Below are positions 1-4,846 of a stretch of DNA of 7,578 bases, piece by piece. Made by a program: the position numbers and the translations under genes. Below the pieces are notes generated by a model that searched no databases, was not told the origin of the DNA, and saw only the letters and a program-made list of their open reading frames with translations. The stretch is from CAIYZT01 sp052387855 (GTDB lineage: Bacteria; Pseudomonadota; Alphaproteobacteria; Rhodobacterales; Rhodobacteraceae). The stretch spans positions 1 through 7,578 of the forward strand of contig JBQTIT010000085.1 of the NCBI GenBank assembly GCA_052387855.1, in the 5' to 3' direction. Each line of letters starts with the position of its first letter. Position 1 is the stretch's first letter.

Positions 1-77
1 CATTGGCGGCATCGCAGCCCCCCGCCGAACGCGAACCTGTTGTCCGAGCCCGGTGATCCGGTGAACCAGGCCGGGCC

Positions 78-99
78 GCCCCGCCCCGCCCCGCCCGCC
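78..99. repeat. Short CCCCG pentanucleotide tract
   Basis: G residues at 78, 83, 88 and 93 are separated by runs of four C, giving three exact CCCCG units followed by a decayed CCCG and CC. The corresponding part of the second module (about 281-290) has only one such unit, so the tract has expanded or contracted between the two module copies. Confidence 0.6.
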
Positions 100-110
100 A
101 TCACCTTCTC

Positions 111-168
111 CCAAACCCCGCCCCGGGCTTGACCCGGGGCCCCGGATCAGGTCCGGGGCGGGGTTTGG
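111..168. repeat. Palindromic element copy A, foldable as a perfect three-way junction
   Basis: A 10-bp outer stem (111-120 with 159-168) encloses two adjacent hairpins. Hairpin 1 spans 121-139, with a 7-bp stem CCCCGGG/CCCGGGG and loop CTTGA. Hairpin 2 spans 140-158, with a 7-bp stem CCCCGGA/TCCGGGG and loop TCAGG. All stems pair perfectly and no base at the junction is unpaired. The two hairpins are also near reverse complements of each other, so one long cruciform is an alternative fold, but that fold has mismatches next to the loops. Function is unknown. The style matches dispersed intergenic palindromes that I recall from alphaproteobacterial genomes. That recollection is not tested here. 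Confidence 0.8.
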
Positions 169-294
169 CGGCCTGCCACCCAAGCGGCTTCGGTCATGGC
201 TTCGGCTGAAATCGCAGCCCCCGTAGCGCGAACCTGTTGTCCGATCCCGGTGATCCCGTGACCCAAGCCGGGCCGACCTGCCCCGCCCGACACC

Positions 295-356
295 CCCCAA
301 ACCCCGCCCCGGGCTTGACCCGGGGCCCCGGATCGGGTCCGGGGCGGGGACTGGGG
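295..356. repeat. Palindromic element copy B
   Basis: This is the second copy of the double-hairpin element, in the same orientation as copy A and 186 bp downstream of it. Hairpin 1 (307-325) is identical to that of copy A. Hairpin 2 (326-344) keeps the CCCCGGA/TCCGGGG stem but has loop TCGGG instead of TCAGG. The outer stem is weaker than in A: 302-306 pairs with 345-349, followed by two mismatches, and 295-299 then pairs with 352-356. The 48 bp core differs from copy A at one base. Confidence 0.78.
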
Positions 357-459
357 TCTGCCGCCCAAACGGCCCTTGTCATGGCGGCGGCGGCATCGCA
401 GCCCCCGCCACGCTCAACCCCATTTTCCGATCCTGACAGGTCGTCAACCCCTGCGCCGT

Positions 460-1095
460 TCAGTCCTTGAAATACCGGCTGTCCTTGACCTGATCCCAGG
501 CCCAGACCACCTCTTGCAACCGCTCTTCCGCCGAGCGGTCCCCGCCGTTCATATCCGGGTGAAGATCCTTGACCAGGCTCTTGTACTGCTTCCGGATTTC
601 CGACTTTGTCCAGGTGTCCCGCGCGTCCAGGATCTCCAGCGCCTTGCGCTCGGTCGAGGGCAGCTTGCGCGTCGCCGTGCTGGCCACGCGCCCGGGGTTC
701 TGCGTGGCCTTGTCCCCCAAAAGCTCCATCGGGTCGCGCACCCCCAGCCGGGCCCAGGCGCGACCGTCGTCCTTGCGGCTGAAGGGGATGGTCTCGCGCT
801 CCCACAGCCGGTCACGTTCCAGCAGCTTCTGGAACTCCTCGTCCGAGGCCGTGCCGAAATAGTTCCACTTCAGGTTGTACTCGCGGATGTGATCGCGGCA
901 GAACCAGAAGAACTCGTTCAGATGGTCAGGCGATTTCGGTGCCCGATAGGCGGCTTTCTGCGTGCAGCCCGGCAGATCGCAGGGTCGGTCCGCGGCCTCG
1001 GACGCGCCCGACATCGCCCCGCGGCGGACCGTCTTGCGCTTGTTCTTGTCGGTCGAAACGCGCAGATCGAAATCAAACGGGGGACGGCTGGACAT
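460..1095 (-). CDS. J-domain (DnaJ-like) protein with an N-terminal Cys/His cluster, 211 aa
   Basis: This is probably a class III (type C) Hsp70 co-chaperone, whose J domain would stimulate DnaK ATPase for a specific client. The J domain is at the C-terminus (about residues 150-209). It has the helix II segment SEIRKQYKSLVKDLHPD with the diagnostic HPD triad at 179-181, and a helix III around ERLQEVVWAWDQVKDS. There is no Gly/Phe region and no classical DnaJ zinc-binding domain. The N-terminal part carries Cys39, Cys44, Cys66 and His69, a possible small metal site of its own. No signal peptide or membrane segment is visible. The reading frame is open upstream to 1395, but that extension lies antisense to bolA. 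I chose the ATG at 1093-1095 because GGAAAGG lies just upstream and the family-like sequence begins there. The gene is divergent from bolA. The J domain is certain from the motif; the client is unknown. Confidence 0.88.
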   Translation of the reverse strand: MSSRPPFDFDLRVSTDKNKRKTVRRGAMSGASEAADRPCDLPGCTQKAAYRAPKSPDHLNEFFWFCRDHIREYNLKWNYFGTASDEEFQKLLERDRLWERETIPFSRKDDGRAWARLGVRDPMELLGDKATQNPGRVASTATRKLPSTERKALEILDARDTWTKSEIRKQYKSLVKDLHPDMNGGDRSAEERLQEVVWAWDQVKDSRYFKD

Positions 1096-1167
1096 CTTCG
1101 GGCCTTTCCGACTCGGGGCGCCCAGTTTAGAGAATTCGCGATCAAGGTGAAGAGGCGGGGGCCAGAA
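1096..1167. promoter_or_regulatory. Divergent promoter region between the J-domain gene and bolA
   Basis: Both genes are read outward from this 72 bp gap, so promoters for both must lie here or inside the opposite gene. It holds a local AT-rich patch (about 1125-1147) including GAATTC at 1132-1137. I cannot pick a convincing -35/-10 pair for either direction. A Shine-Dalgarno-like GGAAAGG precedes the J-domain gene. Only a weak G-rich stretch (1154-1161) precedes bolA. Confidence 0.4.
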
Positions 1168-1419
1168 ATGTCGATCCAGACCGAGATTCGCGACAGGCTG
1201 GAGGCGGCCTTTGCCCCAGAGCGGCTCGAAGTGGTCAACGAAAGCCACCGCCATGCCGGTCACGCCGGCGACGACGGCACGGGCGAGAGCCACTTTGCCG
1301 TGCTGATCCGCGCCCCCGCGCTGGCGCAATTGTCGCGCCTTGAACGGCACCGCGCCGTGCAAAGGGCGCTGGGCGGGATCAACACCCGCGTCCACGCCCT
1401 GGCGCTGGACATCGGCTGA
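1168..1419 (+). CDS. BolA family protein, 83 aa
   Basis: The sequence follows the BolA fold throughout. An N-terminal helix (residues 1-16) leads to the strand LEVVNESHRHAGHAG (20-34), then the family fingerprint GESHFAVLI (39-47), the helix RLERHRAVQRALG (57-69), and the C-terminal strand with VHALAL (75-80). Length is close to the usual 80-105 residues. BolA proteins of this kind partner with monothiol CGFS glutaredoxins to hold or pass on [2Fe-2S] clusters and affect stress and iron responses; this is family knowledge. The conserved C-terminal histidine is His76. The variable loop carries His27, His29 and His32, and there is no cysteine, so this is the histidine-type rather than the cysteine-type. 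No glutaredoxin gene is in the window. The start ATG is the only one before the conserved N-terminal helix. The stop is 16 bp from that of convergent glcB. Confidence 0.93.
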   Translation: MSIQTEIRDRLEAAFAPERLEVVNESHRHAGHAGDDGTGESHFAVLIRAPALAQLSRLERHRAVQRALGGINTRVHALALDIG

Positions 1420-1424
1420 CCGCA

Positions 1425-1445
1425 GGCGGGCCGGTTCAGCCCGCC
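1425..1445. terminator. Hairpin shared by the converging 3' ends of bolA and glcB
   Basis: GGCGGGC (1425-1431) and GCCCGCC (1439-1445) form a perfect 7-bp stem with a 7-nt loop. The glcB stop codon (1436-1438) sits in the loop, and one stem arm falls in its last codons. The hairpin begins 5 bp after the bolA stop, so it could act on transcripts from both sides. There is no T tract on either side, so a classical intrinsic terminator is not shown. It may instead protect 3' ends or assist Rho-dependent termination. Confidence 0.45.
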
Positions 1446-3583
1446 GCCTTGGCCAAAAGCCGGTAGCCGTGCAGCAGGGGCTCGGTATAGCCCGAAGGCT
1501 GCGCGCGCCCCTTCAGCACCAGATCGCAAGCCGCCTGAAACGCGATGCCCTGATAGCCCGGCGCCATCGGCCGATAGGCCGGATCGTCGGCGTTCTGCCG
1601 GTCCACCACCTCGGCCATCTTGCGCATGGACCGCATGACATCGTCCTCGCTCACCACACCGTGGTGCAGCCAGTTGGCGACATGCTGGGCCGAGATGCGG
1701 CAGGTGGCGCGATCCTCCATCAGGCCGACATCGTTCATGTCCGGCACCTTCGAGCAGCCGATCCCCTGGTCGATCCAGCGCACGACATAGCCCAGGATGC
1801 CCTGGGCGTTGTTGTCCAGCTCGCGCATCACCTGTGCCCGGCTCCATTGCCGGAACGTGGCCAGCGGTATGTCGAGGATCGCATCGACATGCGCCCGGCG
1901 TCCCCCCGCCGAAAGCCGCCCCTGCACGCCCCGCACGTCGATCCGGTGATAATGCAGCGCGTGCAGCGTTGCGGCGGTGGGCGAGGGCACCCAGGCGCAA
2001 CTTGCCCCGGCCTTGGGGTGTTCGACCTTCTGCTCCAGCATCGCCGCCATCAGGTCCGGCATTGCCCACATGCCCTTGCCGATCTGCGCCCGCCCGGCCA
2101 GACCGCATTCCAGCCCGATGTCGACGTTCAGGTTTTCATAGGCCCCGATCCAGCCCTTGCGCTTGATGAAGTCCTTGCGGCTGAACGGCCCGGCCTCCAT
2201 CGAAGTGTGTATCTCGTCGCCCGTGCGGTCCAGAAAGCCGGTGTTGATAAAGGCGACCCGGTGCCGCGCCGCGCGGATGCACTCCTTGAGGTTGACCGAG
2301 GTGCGCCGCTCCTCGTCCATGATCCCCAGCTTGACCGTGTACTGCGGCAGGCCCAGCGCGGCCTCGACGCGGGTAAAGATTTCGTCGGCAAAGGCCACTT
2401 CGTCGGGCCCGTGCATCTTGGGCTTGACCACATAGACCGACCCGCAGACCGAGTTGCGCTGTCCGCCGCTCTTGGCCAGATCGTGCATGGCGATCATGGT
2501 CGTGATCATCGCATCCATCAGCCCCTCGGGGATCTCGGACCCGTCGGGCAGCAGGATCGCCGGATTGGTCATCAGATGCCCGACATTGCGCACCCACATC
2601 AGCGCGCGGCCCTTCAGCGTCAGCGGCGCGCCGCCCGGGGTCAGATAGTCGCGGTCCGCATTCAGCCGCCGGGAGAGTGGCTTGCCCCCCTTGGTCATCT
2701 GCGCCGTCAGATCGCCCCGCATCAGCCCCAGCCAGTTGCGATAGGCGATGGTCTTGTCCTCGGCATCGACGCAAGCGACCGAATCCTCGCAGTCCATGAT
2801 CGCCGACAGCGCGGATTCCAGCACCACGTCCGCCAAGAGCGCCTGATCGCGCGCGCCGATGAAATGCGCGCGGTCAAACACCAGTTCCACATGCAGCCCG
2901 TTGTTGCGCAAGAGCACCGCGTCCGGCGCGCGCGGGTTGCCGCGATAGCCGACGAACTTTTCCGGCTGCATCAGCGGCAGATCGTCGATCAGCAGCGCGC
3001 CCTCCTTGACCGCATAGCGGCGCACGTCGGCGTGGCTGGTGCCGGCGATGGGAAAGGCATCGTCCAGGAACACCCGGGCGCGCGCCACCACGCGCGCACC
3101 GCGTCCGCGCTCATACCCCCCCGCCGGCGGGGCCGAGCCCATGGCGTCGGTGCCGTAAAGGCAATCGTAAAGGCTGCCCCAGCGCGCATTGGCGGCGTTC
3201 AGCGCATAGCGCGCGTTGGTGATCGGCACCACCAACTGCGGGCCGGGCACCTCGGCGATCTCGGGATCGACGCCGCTTGTGTCGATGGCAAAGGCCGGGC
3301 CCTCGGGGACAAGATAGCCGATCTCGGCCAGAAAGGCCTTGTAGGCGCCATAGTCATGCGGGCGGTCGCGGTGCGCGACGTGCCAGGCGTCGATCCGCGC
3401 CTGCAAGGCGTCGCGTCTGGCCAGCAGGGCGCGGTTCTTCGGGGCAAGGTCGGTGACCATCTCGGCAAATCCGCGCCAGAACCGATCGGGCGCCAGACCG
3501 GTGCCCGCCAGCGCCTCGTCCTCGACAAATCGCGCCAGCGCGGCGTCCACCTTCAACCCGAACCGTTCCACGCGCTTTGACAT
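1436..3583 (-). CDS. Malate synthase G, 715 aa
   Basis: The enzyme condenses glyoxylate with acetyl-CoA to give malate and CoA, in the cytosol, serving glycolate/glyoxylate use and the glyoxylate bypass. It is the monomeric G form: 715 residues against 723 in E. coli GlcB, which it matches along its whole length. Visible landmarks are MWVRNVGHLMTNP with the glyoxylate-binding Arg332, MDEERRTSVN with Mg-ligand Glu424, GFLDRTGDEIHTSM with Mg-ligand Asp452, and CSKVPDMNDVGLMEDRAT with catalytic base Asp624. Cys610 matches the cysteine that is oxidised in E. coli. These assignments come from aligning motifs from memory. The ATG at 3581-3583 is supported by GGGGAG (3589-3594) five bases upstream. 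The gene stands alone: no glcDEF, aceA or glcC is nearby, and both neighbours point the other way. No mutation or truncation is evident. Confidence 0.97.
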   Translation of the reverse strand: MSKRVERFGLKVDAALARFVEDEALAGTGLAPDRFWRGFAEMVTDLAPKNRALLARRDALQARIDAWHVAHRDRPHDYGAYKAFLAEIGYLVPEGPAFAIDTSGVDPEIAEVPGPQLVVPITNARYALNAANARWGSLYDCLYGTDAMGSAPPAGGYERGRGARVVARARVFLDDAFPIAGTSHADVRRYAVKEGALLIDDLPLMQPEKFVGYRGNPRAPDAVLLRNNGLHVELVFDRAHFIGARDQALLADVVLESALSAIMDCEDSVACVDAEDKTIAYRNWLGLMRGDLTAQMTKGGKPLSRRLNADRDYLTPGGAPLTLKGRALMWVRNVGHLMTNPAILLPDGSEIPEGLMDAMITTMIAMHDLAKSGGQRNSVCGSVYVVKPKMHGPDEVAFADEIFTRVEAALGLPQYTVKLGIMDEERRTSVNLKECIRAARHRVAFINTGFLDRTGDEIHTSMEAGPFSRKDFIKRKGWIGAYENLNVDIGLECGLAGRAQIGKGMWAMPDLMAAMLEQKVEHPKAGASCAWVPSPTAATLHALHYHRIDVRGVQGRLSAGGRRAHVDAILDIPLATFRQWSRAQVMRELDNNAQGILGYVVRWIDQGIGCSKVPDMNDVGLMEDRATCRISAQHVANWLHHGVVSEDDVMRSMRKMAEVVDRQNADDPAYRPMAPGYQGIAFQAACDLVLKGRAQPSGYTEPLLHGYRLLAKAAG

Positions 3584-3680
3584 CTTGTCTCCCCAGCCGT
3601 CAGTCTCGCGGCGCCAGCCATACAGACAGCGCGCACGGCAGGCAATATGCCAAAGGCCCGGGCGGCCCGCCGCCGGACGA

Positions 3681-3714
3681 TTGACAGCGCGGCACCCGGC
3701 GAATACTTAGCGGT
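3681..3714 (+). promoter_or_regulatory. Probable sigma-70-type promoter of the ArsR-type/SRPBCC operon, leaderless
   Basis: A perfect TTGACA (-35) at 3681-3686 is followed after 15 bp by AATACT (3702-3707), a 4-of-6 match to the -10 consensus. Transcription from it would begin around 3714-3715, which is the A of the start codon. No Shine-Dalgarno sequence precedes that ATG, and an in-frame TGA at 3682-3684 leaves no other usable start upstream. Together these suggest a leaderless transcript. The short spacer and partial -10 are the weak points. Confidence 0.55.
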
Positions 3715-3726
3715 ATGGCTAAGCAT
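3703..3726. promoter_or_regulatory. Operator-like inverted repeat over the start codon of the ArsR-type gene
   Basis: CTTAGC (3706-3711) and GCTAAG (3718-3723) are exact reverse complements separated by six bases. The arms extend to nine bases (3703-3711 and 3718-3726) with one mismatch. The repeat overlaps the predicted -10, the transcription start and the first four codons of the regulator. Bound repressor would block RNA polymerase, which fits the autoregulation usual for ArsR-family repressors. That the gene product binds here is inference from position and symmetry. Confidence 0.6.
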
Positions 3727-4056
3727 GACCCAAACCTCGACCGCGTGTTCCAGGCCCTCTCCGACCCGACCCGGCGCGCGATGCTGACCCGCCTGGCCTC
3801 CGGGCCATTGCCGGTGTCAGACCTCGCCCGGCCCACCGGGTTTTCCCTGCCCACCGTGATGCGGCACGTTCAGGTGCTCGAAGAGGCCCATCTTGTCCGC
3901 TCCACCAAGACGGGGCGGACCAGAACCTGCGAAAGCCTGCCCCAGACCCTGGCCGCCGCCTCGGGCTGGCTCGCCGACAGGGCCGCTTCCTGGCAGGCGC
4001 AGACCGACCGGCTCGAAGCCTATGCGATCCAACTTGTGAAAGAGAAAAAGCGATGA
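3715..4056 (+). CDS. ArsR-type winged-helix transcriptional regulator, 113 aa
   Basis: This is a small dimeric DNA-binding repressor of the ArsR/SmtB fold. The N-terminal helix contains the typical LSDPTRRAMLTRLASG (15-30). The helix-turn-helix runs about 34-56 (VSDLARPTGFSLPTVMRHVQVLE), and the wing follows with LVRSTKTGRTRTCESL (60-75). There is a single cysteine (Cys72) and no CxC or ELCVCDL metal-binding motif, so a metal sensor is unlikely. It belongs to the non-metal type that travels with SRPBCC proteins. The start is fixed: no other usable start codon lies between the upstream in-frame stop and the conserved helix. Its stop overlaps the next start by ATGA, so the two genes are translationally coupled. 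It likely represses its own operon through the inverted repeat at 3703-3726. Its effector is unknown. Confidence 0.92.
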   Translation: MAKHDPNLDRVFQALSDPTRRAMLTRLASGPLPVSDLARPTGFSLPTVMRHVQVLEEAHLVRSTKTGRTRTCESLPQTLAAASGWLADRAASWQAQTDRLEAYAIQLVKEKKR

Positions 4057-4535
4057 CCCCCAAGAATTTCGACCCCGAACTTGATCTTGTCCTGACCCGC
4101 GATCTGAACGCCCCGCGCGAGGTGCTCTACATGTGCTGGACCACGCCCGAACATCTGATGCCCTGGTTCGTGCCCAAGCCGCACCGGGTGACCGCCTGCG
4201 CGCTCGATGTTCGCCCCGGCGGCGCCTGCAACACCACCTTCGACGTCGAAGGCACCATCATGGAAAACAACGGGGTCTATCTTGAGGTGATCCCGAACGA
4301 AAAGCTGGTTTTCACGGACACCTACACCGAAGGCTGGAAACCGGCCGCCGAGCCCTTCATGACCGCCATCCTGACCTTCGAGGATCTGGGCGGCGGGCGC
4401 ACCCGCTACACCGCCATTGCCCGCCACCGCAGCAAGGAAGCGGCGCAAAGCCATGAGCAGATGGGCTTTTCCGCCGGCTGGGGCACCGTCGCCGACCAGC
4501 TTGAGGCCTATGCCCAGAGCCTCGCCCGCGCCTGA
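4053..4535 (+). CDS. SRPBCC / AHSA1-like domain protein, 160 aa
   Basis: This is a START-like (Bet v1-type) helix-grip protein of the Activator of Hsp90 ATPase homologue 1-like group, with a deep hydrophobic cavity expected to bind a small ligand. Characteristic segments are the first strand DLVLTRDLNAPREVLYMCWTTPEHL (11-35), WFVPKP (38-43), the DVRPGGAC turn (52-59), GVYLEVIPNEKLVFTD (74-89), and the long C-terminal helix beginning MGFSAGWGTVADQLEAYA (137-154). Fusion to a chaperone or signal peptide is absent; it should be cytosolic. It is the second gene of an ATGA-coupled operon with an ArsR-type regulator, a common pairing in which the SRPBCC protein is thought to act on, bind or clear the inducing compound. 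The Shine-Dalgarno sequence is weak, in line with coupling. The substrate is not predictable from sequence. A role in Hsp90 activation is not implied by the family name. Confidence 0.9.
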   Translation: MTPKNFDPELDLVLTRDLNAPREVLYMCWTTPEHLMPWFVPKPHRVTACALDVRPGGACNTTFDVEGTIMENNGVYLEVIPNEKLVFTDTYTEGWKPAAEPFMTAILTFEDLGGGRTRYTAIARHRSKEAAQSHEQMGFSAGWGTVADQLEAYAQSLARA

Positions 4536-4846
4536 CCCCGCCCCGGCCGCCCCCCCTCTTCTTCTCTGCGCAAATATCCGCCGGGGGCAGGGCGGCCTGG
4601 CCCTGGCCGGGCCGCTCGCGGGGGTGGCAAACCCCCGCCTTCCGGCCGGGGGGGCGCAACGCCGGCAAGGCCGGCTGGGCCCGTGGGCAATCGCATTTGA
4701 CCCAAGGCGCCCCCACCCGTTCCCCCCCGTGGGAAGAGGCTGGGCGTGGGGGGCCTCGCCAGAGCCGGGCGCTCGGCAATCCCCCCCATGGGGGCTTGCA
4801 CGCGCGCCCTTCATGGCCCAGCCTGCCGCCCGCAAGGGAGAAAGCC
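4536..4846. other. 311 bp non-coding region rich in hairpins, between the SRPBCC gene and pepN
   Basis: I find no gene here. It contains a pyrimidine-rich stretch followed by GCGCAAATATCC (4569-4580). Then come stem-loops at 4592-4615 and 4618-4638, a GCCGGC-AAG-GCCGGC hairpin at 4661-4675, and a hairpin at 4776-4799 (GCAA/TTGC plus a 5-bp C/G stem around CCAT). CCCCCAC at 4710-4716 can also pair with GTGGGGG at 4746-4752. The left part probably serves as the 3' end of the upstream operon, and the right part as promoter or leader for pepN. I could not place a credible -35/-10 pair for pepN. The GCGCAAATATCC block with its G-rich follow-on resembles intergenic repeats I recall from Rhodobacterales, untested. 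Confidence 0.5.
4592..4638 (+). terminator. Twin hairpins, candidate 3' end of the ArsR-type/SRPBCC operon
   Basis: The first hairpin pairs 4592-4600 with 4607-4615 (9 bp including one G·T pair, 6-nt loop). The second is a perfect 8-bp stem, GCGGGGGT (4618-4625) with ACCCCCGC (4631-4638), and loop GGCAA. They lie about 60-100 bp after the SRPBCC stop codon. No T run follows, so classical intrinsic termination is uncertain. Confidence 0.4.

Larger units (their letters stand above)
1..440. repeat. Degenerate tandem module of about 186-200 bp, 2.3 copies, non-coding
   Basis: The stretch left of the J-domain gene has no convincing gene and consists of a repeated module. Recognisable anchors recur in order. 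ATCGCAGCCCCC occurs at 11-22 and 211-222, and again as ATCGCAGCCCCCGC at 395-408. GCGAACCTGTTGTCCGA occurs at 31-47 and 228-244, with a decayed relative near 423-430. A 48 bp palindromic core occurs at 116-163 and 302-349 with a single mismatch. Spacing between copies varies from 184 to 200 bp because of small indels. The third copy is partial and stops near 440, about 20 bp before the stop codon of the minus-strand gene. The first copy runs into the left window edge, so the array may continue. It would be transcribed as the 3' region of the J-domain gene if no terminator intervenes. Confidence 0.75.

Noticed and set aside
111..349. CRISPR-like repeats
   Set aside because: Only two copies, about 138 bp apart, with a near-identical 48 bp core and related flanks. 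The spacing and lack of unique short spacers do not fit a CRISPR array.
1125..1147. Possible iron-responsive (Irr/ICE-like) operator in the bolA/J-domain gap
   Set aside because: Only the TTTAGA half and a GAATTC hexamer are present; the second half of an ICE-like palindrome is missing.
376..1167. Upstream extension of the bolA reading frame
   Set aside because: The extension runs antisense through the J-domain gene and adds about 264 residues unlike any BolA protein; the family N-terminal helix begins at the ATG at 1168.
1096..1395. N-terminal extension of the J-domain protein by 100 residues
   Set aside because: It overlaps bolA on the other strand, and the ATG at 1093-1095 has a ribosome binding site.
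1340..3580. A 746-codon open frame on the plus strand, antisense to nearly all of glcB
   Set aside because: Its product looks like a low-complexity His/Arg/Ala-rich shadow. Long antisense frames are expected opposite a GC-rich gene with strong third-position bias, and glcB is certain.
4697..4846. TTG start for pepN, and TTGACC at 4697-4702 as a -35 box
   Set aside because: The added 50 residues are Pro/Arg/Gly-rich and precede the known PepN N-terminus. No -10-like hexamer lies 15-18 bp after the TTGACC.
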